Source: Owenia fusiformis
Lineage: Eukaryota > Annelida > Polychaeta > Sabellida > Oweniidae
Assembly: GCA_903813345.2 (NCBI GenBank)
Contig: CAIIXF020000001.1
Coordinates: 43,991,366-44,055,365 of the forward strand
DNA: 64,000 nt
Direction: 5' to 3'
Shown here one piece after another: positions 51,401 to 58,777 of the stretch. A model generated the notes under the pieces. The model had not been told where the DNA came from, did no database searches, and saw only the letters and a program-made list of their open reading frames with translations. Both the position numbers and the translations under genes were made by a program. Numbering within the stretch: position 1 is the first letter of the stretch; each line of letters opens with the position of its first letter.

Positions 51401-54400
51401 AAGATGTTGGCCTTTAATTGTGATTCAGATATCATAAATAGTAGTTTCTATGAGTGTTTAAATTTATAAAGAAACTCAAGTACTCACGATTCCCGTCAAC
51501 TTGTGACTTAATTATTATAAAAGTCCTGATTTTTAGAAAAATTATACCAAAAATAATGATAAACATGAAAATGTACCTTGCTGCTCTATGCACAAAACCA
51601 TATAAAGTAAATTTATGAAAAACTAAAGTTTGATATCTAGTCTAGCTACGTACAAGCCTTTGGGACCCCCCCTCCCTAAAAATGTTGTGTAGGTGATGTA
51701 GATAAGGGGGGAGGTCTAGTGTTGTCGCGATGTACCATAATCGTACATTGATGTATCGGCAATTTTCATTAGTAAACATCCATGCACATCGCGATGAACA
51801 TCGAGAAAAAGTCAGAGAAAAGTGCACTGAAATACCGAACGCTAATGCACTAAAATACAGAACAGAACAAATTAATATAAGAGTACGCTGGTACATCCGG
51901 GAACTTCTAGTAACGGTGAAATGAAAGTAAAGTAATTTTTTTTAGATTAATGGTTCATTTGGACTAGCTAAAACAGTTTTAAGGCGAAAGAATATCAGAA
52001 AACATTGCAAAATGAAATAAGACATGAGAAAGGTAAGCGATTTGCGTCAAAATAAGATAAGGAAGGGTGATTTTTAGCAAATTAATTTTTTTTAAAAACA
52101 TTGTTGTTTCGTTTCAGACATCGATGCATCACCAGAATCAGCTTTGGCGATGTATATCGCGATGTATCGATTAATCGCGACAACACTAGGGAGGTCACAG
52201 CAAAGATAAAGGGGGAAGGTTACTGCAAGACTATTTCATATGAGAAAATTTAAAGTAATTTAGTGCGGGCTTAAAACAGGCATTGAAAATTGTGGACAGA
52301 GGTTTTAGTCAGCACAACTAGATATTTATTTGTAACCCGCATTGATTATCAAACTTTCTGACTGAATTCTCGGCAACAGTATGTTTAACTCATTGCTTAA
52401 TTTTTCATCAAAATGGCCAGTCACCAGCTGAAAATCTCCAAAATACCTTTGGACAGCAATGAGTTAAAACTGAGAAAACAAATCCTCTTTTCAAACATGC
52501 ACCAGAGACCTTCCTGATACCTTCATTAGAGTCTGCATTCCTTCAAATTTTGGGATCAATAATAACAAAAAAAAATTGCTCGAATTTTCAAAATATGCTT
52601 TTTGAACAATTTGAAATGTGGTGGATTTTCTATTCATTTGCCTTTTAATCATGTTCAGTAAACTTCTTTTTACTTGTAGATATTGAGCTATAATTCTCGT
52701 AAAGAAAATTAGGAGACTCTTGTACTGTCGTCAATCTTAATAGTAGACTGCAGTTAGATTACCTCATTATGACTATTGGTCAGATAATTTCTATTGTCTT
52801 TATAATTTTGTACAAATTTATCTCAATAAAATATCTTTAACAATAAAAAATGTTCATTTCTGAATAGGAAATAGTATAATTATTATGTTAAGAAGCAACT
52901 GTAATTATAAGGTGATGTTACACTAAAAAAATGAAGTTGTGCAAAACCATCATCAAGATATTATCCCTACCATTACATCTAAAACTTATTGTCTAAACAT
53001 CCATTATATAATAACAATAGAAAAATTATATTCTGAATGAACATGTATGTATATTACCCACAGGGACATTACCATTGTGACCATTGTCAAGACAGAACCA
53101 TTATATGCAGTAATATATAAATTTATAGCAAGATATCAATGAATTTGATTTAGAGTATATACATTATATATTGTATAATAACATAGAATATAGTTGGGAG
53201 CAAAAATAAATGACACATGGATTTTCTATCACCATTTCCTAACCATGGTCGTCTGGAAGCCCATAATTTCCAATATTGTCTCGATACATATCCCTAAAAT
53301 TTGTATATTTTACATTTTGTATAATCCCACCCACTGATGTATGGCCTCTTGAAAATTCTCTTATTTTTAACATGGGAAATCCTCACTTCAGCAAATCCAC
53401 CTATCATTTATTTATGTTCCAAACTTTATGTACTATTTTGTCTAATAGTTTTGTCCAATAACTATGTCAATTAAGATAAATTAACTTGCTTATTTTGAAA
53501 ATACTGAAAAGGGCTTCTGAACTGGCATTATTGTTGTTATTCTTACTTAAATTAGGATGGAAACTACTTGGTCATATATAGTTGCAGAACGATTCACAAA
53601 ATGTCAGATTGTCAACCAAAGATAATTTTACTGAGAGCCAGAACCAATCCACCAAAAATTGTCAACCTCACCAAACAAGAACAACAAAAAGAAATATCTC
53701 ATTAAAGAGTTCCTTAATTTCAGTTCTACCAATTTTGGGTTCCTTTACATTTTTCTGTTGGTTCACTGTTGCAATTCCTCATTCCCTAAGAATGAACTGA
53801 TTTTGAATATAAAATGTACCTTTGTTTAGAGAAGTGCCAATGCTATGGCCTCACCAGTATAAAAAAACCTAGAAGCTTTGCTCTCCTAAAGAGTTAAACT
53901 CCCTGTATACGCCTATAAAACATCCTACTTTAGAAAATATCTAACATGGTTTGACTATTCTACAAAACAATTTCTCCAAAATTCATTCCATAATTCAGAT
54001 TTTTGTATAATAAAGTTTTCTTGTTCTTCAAGAACTGGGATAACTATTAGATTAAAATGCAAAATTAACCTGCACAGATTATTTTTTGCTCATATTGGTG
54101 TACTGCACTAGTACCAAAAATGACCGATAGAGGGATGGGGATTTTGGTACAGAGCCCACTTTCTGGTGCTTCTTGCAGGGTGGGAACTTTATTGTACTTA
54201 CATAATCATGAAATGCTTTTGCTTCACTACTGTGATCACATGTATCTCTTCTTTCTGGGGCTGCGCAGTATAAATCCCAAAATACACTGGAAGGGAAAAT
54301 AATGGGGATGCTCAATAAACGGAATAACCTACAAAACACTGTACTCGATACAGTAATATCTCTAAACTTTCTGCTGTACAGTAACACATGTAAAATTTAA

Positions 54401-55625
54401 TATTGTTTCAGCTGATTTCATTGTGATTACACATGAAGTAAAACCCAACAGTTTAACCAATTGTCTCAAACTAGGCCATTATATTTATAGTCATATTAAA
54501 TTTTTCAATAAATTTATAGTATACTAATCATCAGATAACGTTTGTAATAGACAATAACTTTATTTGAGCCAATGTTAACATAATCTAATGTAGTAGATTT
54601 ATTCCCTGTCTGAAATATTTAGGTCCCTATGGTCAACTTACCACCACCAAGAATGTAGAAACCCAGGTGGTTCCCCCAATGTTATGTTCTTTTCCCACCT
54701 TATCTATAAGTAAGAGAAAAATGCAACATATCATAATTGTAACACCAGATTAACCGAGTGTCTTCAAATCAATTCATCAAATAGAGGGCATCTAAAAAAC
54801 TTTGAAAAAATTCTGCATCATAAACTAAAGGAGATGCCTGTGTAATGGTCATATATTCAAATAATATCTGTCTATATAATTTCATTGGATACATATTGAT
54901 TGACTAAAATAATCTCAGTGCCACAATGTCAGGTCTTATAATTTTGCATTGTTAACATTGTGTATATTTCTGTGTGTATTTGGCTTACAGTATGGGGCTC
55001 CAATGGGGATTTTTAAATTGTGACAATAAATTCTTAGATTTGTAACTTTGACCGTTTATAGTATATTTTACCTCCGATAAAAATGTCTGTGCTGATTTCT
55101 GGGCTCCCACATGTAATAAATATTCGTATACATACAAAGCTAACCTGAAACAAAGGAGAGAACAGCGTTATAACAAATATTGTATAAAATCAGTTTGTGA
55201 CGATCTGTTTCGAAAATTATGAAAAGTAATTTCCTCAGATTTATATTATCTGGGTGTAAAATGGACAAATAAGCGACATATACAGCAGTATAGGAATATT
55301 TAGAAATTTTCTGGTGTGTTAAAAGCGATAAAACACCAGAGATTCGATTAAAACGAGTAGTTAAACATTTTTCGACGCCATTAATGGTGATGTTTGATAA
55401 CCGGAACAGCCATTTTAAACTTGATTGAATAGGGTATTCCTCACGTTTTTCGCTAGAAAATACAGTTTGTAAGACATCTGAAGAAGTCTAAGATCATATG
55501 CTTATAGATTTGAATGTGCTGATTCTAGATATCGCATCAGTTTTCATGCTAAGACTAAATTTCACTTACTTTTCTCGTGCTTGAGCATCTGATGGTACAG
55601 TAGATCCTTTCCCTTTGGCGTACAT
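9422..55625 (-). CDS. Ssdp: SSBP2/3/4-family (Ssdp) transcriptional co-regulator, split gene, C-terminus off the left edge
   Basis: This is the extent of the visible coding part; nine exons are listed separately. Joined, they give 199 codons plus one base of codon 200, with every junction in frame. Known members are about 360-390 residues, so roughly half is seen. Residues 1-92 form the LisH/LUFS domain shared with LEUNIG and Flo8, which in SSBP proteins mediates oligomerisation and binding to LDB1/Chip; the signature [15 protein letters not shown] spans exons 3 and 4. Residues 93-199 are Pro/Gly/Met-rich, containing MPPGFF, SQPSPH and [14 protein letters not shown], all typical of the family. 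Family knowledge: nuclear protein that stabilises LDB-LIM-homeodomain complexes. I cannot say which vertebrate paralogue is closest; a single invertebrate ortholog is expected. Searching 1-9421 by eye gave no further exon, so the rest lies beyond the window. Confidence 0.96.
9477..10316. other. SSBP intron 8
   Basis: An 840-bp intron. At 9548-9715 there is a G-run followed by two to three degenerate copies of a CCCTCATAATTCCATTTTTC-like motif. Otherwise nothing distinctive. Confidence 0.85.
10317..10382 (-). CDS. Ssdp: SSBP exon 8 (residues 160-181)
   Basis: Acceptor TTTTCCAG, donor AAC|GTAAGT. Reads [20 protein letters not shown] and [14 protein letters not shown] is one of the most conserved stretches of the SSBP C-terminal region. 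Length 66 nt, phase 0 at both ends. Confidence 0.96.
10383..11296. other. SSBP intron 7
   Basis: A 914-bp intron of unremarkable A+T-rich sequence; no repeat, RNA gene or further exon recognised. Confidence 0.85.
11297..11371 (-). CDS. Ssdp: SSBP exon 7 (residues 135-159)
   Basis: Acceptor GCTCCCAG, donor GGC|GTGAGT. Reads [20 protein letters not shown] and GQPNG, matching the family's GSQPSPH...MMGPHGQ segment. Length 75 nt, phase 0 at both ends. From memory, the equivalent vertebrate SSBP3 exon (27 codons) is alternatively spliced. A second AG, CCTCCCAG, lies 15 nt inside the exon and could serve as an in-frame alternative acceptor (removing PPASQ). A 49-bp minisatellite begins about 90 bp upstream of the acceptor. 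Confidence 0.94.
11461..12160. repeat. 49-bp minisatellite, about 14 copies
   Basis: The landmark TGTGTTATAGCTTACAACAG recurs at 11461, 11510, 11559 and onward with a 49-bp period, followed in each unit by TTAGCAAG, TTTGGGTGAA and GGAGTACAA. Blocks of two to three units recur as a group (11570-11700 resembles 11720-11850). Degenerate outliers continue at 12860-13145 and 13380-13450. Confidence 0.92.
13174..13208. repeat. Perfect 12-bp hairpin
   Basis: TTAATTTGGCGG and CCGCCAAATTAA are separated by 11 bases, inside an about 240-bp interruption of the decayed 49-bp repeat. Confidence 0.8.
13655..14220. repeat. Degenerate tandem repeat, 120-150-bp units, about 4 copies
   Basis: GATTCATCTGAAATTTT recurs near 13690, 13841 and 13963; TTTTTGGGCATTCTGGGTAA recurs near 13747, 13898 and 14020, each followed by a GCCATTTTGAATTTTC-like segment. 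Spacing varies from about 122 to 151 bp. The repeats are diverged, so the array is old. Confidence 0.75.
16432..17217. mobile_element. Non-autonomous inverted-repeat element, family 1 copy B
   Basis: Left end ATAACGGCAACTCCGCGGAG then ATCCCAACGAAC (16456-16467); right end GTTCGTTGGGAT (17206-17217), its exact reverse complement. Like copy A it has CATTTTGAATTTT motifs, a (GACG/GACT)n run at 17113-17177, and a right-end hairpin. It differs from copy A in the seventh base of the terminal repeat at both ends. A third, left-end-only fragment starts at 17403 (AAAGGCAACGCC...AAATCCCAAC). Confidence 0.75.
18606..22436. repeat. 61-bp minisatellite in three blocks
   Basis: The unit is GGGTTGAATGTCAGTTCATA, GGCCTGTATGATGGTACATA, GGCCTGAATTATGATGTATTA, about 61 bp. 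It is visibly built from three related ~20-bp pieces, so a shorter ancestral unit is likely. Blocks are 18606-20120, 20590-21309 and 21879-22436. The second and third are split by a transposon; the first and second by sequence without clear ends. Frames of about 100 codons through it are repeat artefacts. Confidence 0.93.
21310..21878. mobile_element. hAT-like non-autonomous element inserted in the 61-bp minisatellite
   Basis: The ends are CAGCGCTTGCATTA and TAATGCAAGCCCTG, an inverted repeat with one mismatch whose CAGNG start is typical of hAT elements. It is flanked by TATGTA on both sides (21304-21309 and 21879-21884), which also belongs to the minisatellite, so the true duplication length is ambiguous (hAT normally makes 8 bp). 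The 569-bp interior has no coding capacity. Confidence 0.75.
22449..22502. repeat. Short inverted repeat
   Basis: CAAGACTGTGG and CCACAGTCTTG form perfect 11-bp arms around about 30 bases, just past the end of the 61-bp array. Confidence 0.7.
22866..23106. mobile_element. 241-bp MITE
   Basis: The ends AAAAAGGCACTTACATCC and GGATGTTAGTGCCTTTTT are inverted repeats extending inward over AATGATCGTTTTTC / AAAAACGATCATT, about 38 bp in all. The interior has a second inverted pair (AAATATTTCTTA / AAGAAAAATATTT). A related fragment (CGAAGGCTTCTAATTAA, 37047-37063, with a similar ACATCC...GGATGT pair just before it) lies in intron 5. Confidence 0.8.
23482..23753. mobile_element. hAT MITE, 272 bp
   Basis: Starts TAGAGGTGTCACGGGTCAG and ends GGGTCAGTGTGACACCTCTA (terminal inverted repeat about 12-13 bp). 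It is flanked by CGCATTTA (23474-23481) and TGCATTTA (23754-23761), an 8-bp duplication with one difference. TAGNG termini and an 8-bp duplication are the hAT hallmarks. The interior carries several GGGTCAGGT direct and inverted motifs. Confidence 0.88.
24457..25236. mobile_element. 780-bp MITE flanked by TA
   Basis: The ends CCGTATTCTCTGTAATTA and TAATTACAGAGAATACGG are perfect inverted repeats, followed inward by CCGCCC and GGGCGC. A second inverted pair (TAATAAGCGCCCAC / GTGGGCGCTTATTA) lies inside. TA on each side (24455-24456, 25237-25238) fits a Tc1/mariner-type target. It ends about 125 bp from SSBP exon 6. Fragments with similar GCGCCC motifs may exist at 51053-51113 and 57385-57455. 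Confidence 0.85.
25362..25442 (-). CDS. Ssdp: SSBP exon 6 (residues 108-134)
   Basis: Reads [20 protein letters not shown] and then MPPGFFP between a TTTTCAG acceptor and a GTAAGT donor. It corresponds to the family's AAAPSPVLG...NDGMPGGPIPPGFF segment. Length 81 nt, phase 0 at both ends, so skipping would preserve the frame. Start of the Pro/Gly-rich transactivation region. Confidence 0.95.
27364..27854. mobile_element. TTAA-flanked MITE carrying a tRNA-like gene
   Basis: The terminal inverted repeat is about 29 bp with three mismatches: AAGCTGGACTGCGCTCCGAA on the left, and the reverse complement of the right end reads AAGCTGGACATCGCTCCAAA. TTAA lies at both borders (27360-27363 and 27855-27858), the target of piggyBac-type elements, although TTAA next to AGCT could be counted as part of the repeat. 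A cAMP-response palindrome TGACGTCA is at 27577-27584 and a tRNA-like sequence at 27642-27712. There is no transposase. Confidence 0.75.
27642..27712 (+). tRNA. tRNA-like sequence, anticodon AGC, acceptor stem not paired (likely pseudogene)
   Basis: 71 nt, the usual length of a tRNA-Gly. The A box TGGTCTAGGGG (27649-27659) fits the Pol III consensus and the B box GGTTTGAATCC differs at one base. The anticodon stem CTCGC/GCGGG pairs (one G-U) around loop TTAGCAC, so the anticodon AGC (27674-27676) would read Ala codons. The T stem pairs at four of five positions. The first seven bases AAGACGG cannot pair with ATTCGCC at the 3' side, and the D stem is weak. A T5 run (27712-27716) follows directly, a Pol III terminator. 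The 5' half resembles tRNA-Pro(AGG), the 3' half tRNA-Gly. Transcribable, but probably not a working tRNA. Confidence 0.6.
34276..34471. mobile_element. Short MITE, second copy of the CAGTAAAACCTG family
   Basis: Ends ACAGTAAATCCTG and CAGGTTTTACT, with GTTCATGTTGAGAGGTGTTC-type interior motifs as in the copy at 8678-8868. A left-end fragment (CAGTAAAACCTGAATATGTG) is at 32427 and a right-end fragment (GTTCACTTTAGAGGTGTTTG) near 42058. Confidence 0.6.
34920..35490. repeat. About 21-bp minisatellite, variable units
   Basis: The unit is near TAGCACTGGCAATAGAATAAT, repeated about 25 times with insertions such as TATAATGTGGAAATACAAG that recur three times in phase. Its minus-strand frame of 138 codons gives a hydrophobic LLPGLII repeat and is not a credible protein. 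Confidence 0.88.
38072..41165. repeat. 32-bp minisatellite, about 97 copies, with higher-order repeats
   Basis: The unit is ATCACCAACTACAGATGACC then AATCCATCAGTT. Variant units recur in exact register: a block beginning ATGACGAATCTCACAG is at 38281, 39401 and 39625, separated by 1120 and 224 bp (35 and 7 units); ATCACCAAAT is at 38491 and 38651 (160 bp, 5 units). The unit also occurs as isolated copies near 37737 and 37750, about 300 bp before the array. It ends about 290 bp from exon 5. No intervening unique spacers, so it is not a CRISPR array. Confidence 0.97.
41278..41418. mobile_element. 141-bp MITE next to exon 5
   Basis: AGGGGGTCATTAACAG and CTGTTAATGACCCCCT are perfect 16-bp terminal inverted repeats; similarity continues to ACAAAGTTA / TAACTTTGT. 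No clear target duplication. The element ends 37 bp from the exon 5 border, just inside the intron past the donor. Confidence 0.85.
41456..41500 (-). CDS. Ssdp: SSBP exon 5, 45-nt micro-exon (residues 93-107)
   Basis: A TTTTCAG acceptor and GTAAGT donor frame 15 codons reading [15 protein letters not shown]. It is in frame with exon 4 and exon 6 (phase 0 at both ends). It sits 12.7 kb from exon 4 and 16.0 kb from exon 6. I do not recall this peptide in vertebrate SSBP2/3/4, where FHDY is followed directly by an Ala/Pro-rich stretch, so it may be an invertebrate or cassette exon. The good splice sites and open frame support it; transcript evidence is lacking. Confidence 0.85.
43920..44391. mobile_element. 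MITE-like element with long hairpin and three CRE-like sites
   Basis: Ends TTATCACACG and CGTGTGATAA. The left part is a long hairpin: 43922-43959 pairs with 44021-44060 almost perfectly, and an inner TGTATCATCCAC/GTGGTGATACA pair continues the stem. The right part has ATGACGTCAT (44181-44190), ATGACGCCAT (44223-44232) and GTGACGTCAC (44261-44270) about 40 bp apart, each beside an ATTGTT or AACAAT motif. No coding capacity. Confidence 0.7.
44955..45198. mobile_element. Short element with CCGTAGCCAG ends and an internal duplication
   Basis: Left CTTGTCCGTAGCCAG and right CTGGCTACGGGCCTG form the terminal inverted repeat. Inside, about 55 bp beginning AAAAATTCTCAGAATGTTGA is present twice in tandem (45038 and 45097). 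G-rich and C-rich stretches lie next to the ends. A truncated right end of the same family lies at 4955-4979. Confidence 0.7.
47048..47250. repeat. Degenerate about 100-bp tandem duplication
   Basis: GACAGAC..., CTGACC and TTGTATATTGTACATT motifs recur twice in the same order. Old and weak. Confidence 0.5.
48705..48866. mobile_element. Single arm of the 62.2-kb foldback element
   Basis: Aligns along its length with 62595-62755: TGACAGAAAGGCA, GTTTGAAGAAAAAC, ATCTTTGATTTTC and CTGGTAGGT occur in the same order and spacing. The opposite arm is not found nearby, so this copy is truncated or recombined. Confidence 0.75.
50390..50740. repeat. Degenerate about 40-bp tandem repeat
   Basis: Variants of CATCATCTAAGACTATTACA followed by CAGCACTTTAAAGG recur about eight times with many differences. 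Confidence 0.7.
51053..51113. repeat. Poly-C tract in an inverted repeat
   Basis: TTAAGCGC is followed by a run of 23 C (51058-51080), then GATTTTGACAAAAAC and GGGGGGCGCTTA, so the two sides can pair. C-runs of this length are also prone to sequencing error, so the exact length is uncertain. Confidence 0.7.
51717..52188. mobile_element. hAT MITE, 472 bp, perfect 8-bp target duplication
   Basis: Ends TAGTGTTGTCGCGA and TCGCGACAACACTA, perfect inverted repeats, flanked on both sides by GGGAGGTC (51709-51716 and 52189-52196). TAGNG termini with an 8-bp duplication identify hAT. The subterminal regions repeat GCGATGTA/CATCGCGA motifs, as expected for transposase binding sites, for example ATCGCGATGTATCGATTAAT near the right end. 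No transposase. Confidence 0.93.
54202..54286 (-). CDS. Ssdp: SSBP exon 4 (end of LUFS domain, residues 64-92)
   Basis: Acceptor CTTCCAG; the first base completes Cys64, then [20 protein letters not shown] and EAKAFHDY, ending at a GTAAGT donor at 54201. Vertebrate SSBPs have very similar sequence here (ETCEHSS in place of DTCDHSS, from memory). This exon closes the conserved N-terminal domain; the protein after FHDY is low-complexity. Length 85 nt, phase 2 in and phase 0 out. Confidence 0.97.
54287..54641. other. SSBP intron 3
   Basis: A 355-bp A+T-rich intron with nothing else recognised. Confidence 0.9.
54642..54703 (-). CDS. Ssdp: SSBP exon 3 (LUFS domain, residues 44-63 and part of 64)
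   Basis: Begins after CTTATAG and reads [20 protein letters not shown], then TG of a Cys codon before a GTAAGT donor. The [11 protein letters not shown] run is diagnostic of SSBP/Ssdp. Length 62 nt, phase 0 in and phase 2 out, matching exon 4. Introns 2 and 3 are short (368 and 355 bp), unlike the later ones. Confidence 0.97.
54704..55071. other. SSBP intron 2
   Basis: A 368-bp A+T-rich intron with nothing else recognised. Confidence 0.9.
55072..55144 (-). CDS. Ssdp: SSBP exon 2 (LisH helix, residues 19-43)
   Basis: After a TTTCAG acceptor, one base completes Lys19 and the next 24 codons read [20 protein letters not shown] followed by FLSE. This is the LisH motif core, an alpha-helical dimerisation element that continues in exon 3. 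The donor is GAG|GTAAAA. Length 73 nt, entering in phase 2 and leaving in phase 0. The sequence is essentially the family consensus. Confidence 0.97.
55145..55569. other. SSBP intron 1
   Basis: A 425-bp intron; nothing else recognised. Confidence 0.9.
55570..55625 (-). CDS. Ssdp: SSBP exon 1 (start codon, residues 1-18 and part of 19)
   Basis: Reads [18 protein letters not shown] on the minus strand, then two bases of a Lys codon before a GTAAGT donor at 55569. This is the conserved N-terminus of SSBP proteins, so the ATG at 55625-55623 is the natural start. The split Lys codon is completed by the first base of exon 2. It opens the LisH/LUFS domain. Confidence 0.96.
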
Positions 55626-55639
55626 GCTTGCAGCTGAAC

Positions 55640-55740
55640 TGTCATGCACCTGTCAATGCTTCACGGACGACACTGACCTTGTTTCCATAGCGACGTCAGA
55701 AAGACCTGTCGAATCTAATTTCATTGGATGATAACGTAAT
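55640..55740 (-). promoter_or_regulatory. Candidate SSBP promoter: CRE-like, X-box-like and CCAAT motifs
   Basis: Within 115 bp upstream of the start codon lie, reading away from the gene, an imperfect RFX X-box (GTTTCCATAGCGAC, 55681-55694, two differences from GTTNCCATGGNAAC), a CREB/ATF-like octamer (CGACGTCA, 55691-55698) and an inverted CCAAT box (ATTGG, 55723-55727). No TATA box is seen. CCAAT plus CRE at this distance is common in TATA-less animal promoters. That transcription starts here is inference; an upstream noncoding exon is possible. Confidence 0.4.
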
Positions 55741-58700
55741 ATGGAAAAAAATAAAATATATGATATTGTCTCCAAAATATATATAATTAAAACAATGCCA
55801 CAATTGTTTTTTGCAATAAAAATAATTTAGTTATTGTTTTCGAATGCAAATGGTTGTTCTTCTAGAGAATGAACTAGCACAGCTCGGGTTGCTTTTTAGT
55901 GTGCTAAGTTCTTTGTTTGTTTGATTATTTGCTTGTTTGTTCGTTTGTTTGTTCTATTAATCTATATTTGATTGCTTATTGCCCGGTTGATCATTGTTTA
56001 CGATATGATTCCTTTAACAACTAGGCAATGATACAGTACAGACATATTCAAGTTTTCAAATTAATTTCTCAAATTGCTTGTTTGAAATGTGTTTGTTTGT
56101 TTGATGTTTGTTTAAATGATTGTTTAATGAATGATTAACATGTAAGCTTTTTTTTAAAATCATTTTATTTAAAAAATAACATGTAAGCTTACCATATATA
56201 ATATACTTGGTTCATGGATCAGTTAATCAGTTTATAGCTTTTGTCATTCGTGATAATAAATTGCAAAACTTTCAAATATCCGCCCCTCCACTTGAAAAAA
56301 TAGATGGGTTGAGTAATATTTACAATCGTAAAACAACCAATTTGTTATTTTGAAAATAAATCTTCAATAACCCCATCAGTTGATTAGATATCATGGATCT
56401 TTTTTGACAAGTTACTTGTATTGGAATGATACAGGACACGTTCAAGACGCGGGTCAAGACGTTGGTTGAAATGATTATTAGACAGTCAAACTCGCACCCT
56501 TTGCTTTAGCTAATGCTTGAGAATGTATTCCGGGTTGTATTCCAAGGGACTATATTAAATAATATTTTTGTTATTAACTTTATTGAATCACTATATTTAC
56601 ATAAAATATTTTCCAAGCTGTTAATACTTACATGTAGATGTTTTGATTATGTCCAATGTTTGTCCTTTCTCTTTGGCATTTGTGCGTACACGTAAAAATA
56701 ATAAGTTTTTAATAATCGCCCAAATTAACTTTTTTTGTCTCATACCGGAGTTTCTCGCGAAAAGCCCCATGGGCCTTTATTTGAAAGAGAGGTGTATGAA
56801 AAAGTTTTCCCCTTTTTATAAAGGCCAACACACAATCAGTTTTCCATCTTAATTCTGAAGTGAGAATTTTGGTTATTAGGTTCTCTGAAGGTACATTCAA
56901 ACATGCATATTTTGTTTGTGAAACCATTCAAACTTTGATACGTGAATAATTAAACAAATTGCTTTTCTTAAATTAAGGAGCAAGAAACAGGTAACGTTTC
57001 TTTTTGTTGAATTGTCTATTTACTTGAACCTTACTTTTCACAACATTTGTAGTTTTTGTGTCATATTCAATCTTATAAACAATATCATTAAATCACCTTG
57101 CATAGTTTGAAGTCATCTGAGGCATTTAAAGACAGCCAAGTTGTTCTGGAATTCCAGATACATAGGGTAACTTTTAGATGTAGCACAAATGATGAGGAGT
57201 ATGAGGACACTCTGCATCGGTGGTGTTTTTTGTCCAACAGGGCACAATTTGAAGAATAATGAAATTCGTAACTGCGTTCATGATACTATTCCGTAAGTAT
57301 GAAGACCATGTGTTAACTTCACGATCTATAATATCCCTCAAAATAAAGCCTGGCACATTGGCGTGGGAAAGCTATTTTCCCTCTTTATTAACGCCCATCC
57401 CCATGACCCCCCTCGGGTGCAAAATAAACGCCCAGCAGTGGGCGTAATAGCGAGAAACAGTAGTCCAAGCTCACTAGTGTGTGTTATGTACCCCAGTATG
57501 TATTGGCAATTAATAACTGGACATTATACAAAATAATGTAACCTCTTCAGCATTGTAAAACTTACATATATCTGTTGTTGCATTATTTAAGAGAGAATCA
57601 GATCTAGCGAGCAAGCTAAACAAAAAATGATAAATCAAATCTTAGAATATTTTTGGCTCATATACCTCATGTCAATTTTCTAAAAAAAATCCAAATGCAT
57701 ACTTTTATTTAGGAAAACTAAGAAAATCACAATAGTTTACTCGTATTATTTTTCTACTATTGTGGTTACATTTTATTATTTGGGTGAATTTGAACCTTTT
57801 CAGCCCCAATTTTTGCCCTTTGAATTCTTAATAACATGATAGCACCAATTCCCAACATATCGTACCTTGTAGGAGATATTGTATTTGGGATTTTAAGGAA
57901 TAGATTGGTAGAGCAGTCATTTTGATCGCATATCTGTCACCTAAATCTGATTCTGCCTTTAGATACACCCGATTTCAACATATGTGGAGTATCTTTCATT
58001 GTATATAATATATATGATTATTAACATATAGGGTTTGGGCCGATATAAAGATGGCAGCTGCGGTATAATCCCATCGCGTTTCTCTTCGAGAAGTGTAAAT
58101 TACGACGAAGTATTTAGATTGAAAACCTTATTTCTATCGACATTTAGCCTATGATTCATAAAGGAGTATCTTTGGTATCGTGCGATATGTACCTACCATT
58201 GAACGTCAAAATATTAATGTACATGACTGTTCTCGCCATCAGAGAATGTCTCAGTCACTGAACGTTTCGGGTGCTTACCGTAGAAAAGACCACCGACCAG
58301 TCACTCTCCACAGTTGGGTACACGTTGACGGCTGTCTTTTACATTAAAATGAATAGATGCAAAATTAGAAGAGGAAAACAAACTAAAAAAGGAATCCAAT
58401 GACTATAGTACCTTTACAAGATCGTGATTAGACGGCGAAAATATGTTTTAACCATTTTAGTCACGATGAAAAAAGCACATGAAAAAACCAACATCATCGT
58501 CAATTCAATTTCATTCTTGCTAGTCATTTTATTATGAAAATTACAAAAAAACTGATTTCTCAGTTGTTAAACGTCAATCTGGTAAAACCTACATTCAATA
58601 TGACAAAAATAGCTTTCCAATGATTAGTCACGTTTAATCCTGACAAGAAAACGCACGTACATTACATCGTGTTCAGTACTCCGGGGTTCAGTATTCACTA

Positions 58701-58777
58701 TTCAGTACCCGGGATTCAGTATGACAATATATCATTTGTGTTAGAAATACGCAATTTTCATGAGATATGGCCTACGT

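Larger units (their letters stand above)
41501..54201. other. SSBP intron 4
   Basis: A 12,701-bp intron with several MITEs (listed). 45.2-47.0 kb, 49.0-50.3 kb and 52.2-54.2 kb are A+T-rich with nothing recognised. 46760-46975 resembles a worn repeat with TTTTCCCC and GGCAACCCTG motifs. A perfect 8-bp-arm hairpin (TGTCAGAC ACTA GTCTGACA) is at 42443-42462, and three 20-bp tandem units (ACCGTTACAATCAACAGTC) at 44821-44880. Confidence 0.8.

Noticed and set aside
58038-58065. TATA-like motif plus YY1-like motif as a promoter
   Set aside because: Only two short motifs and a five-codon frame; too little without other support.
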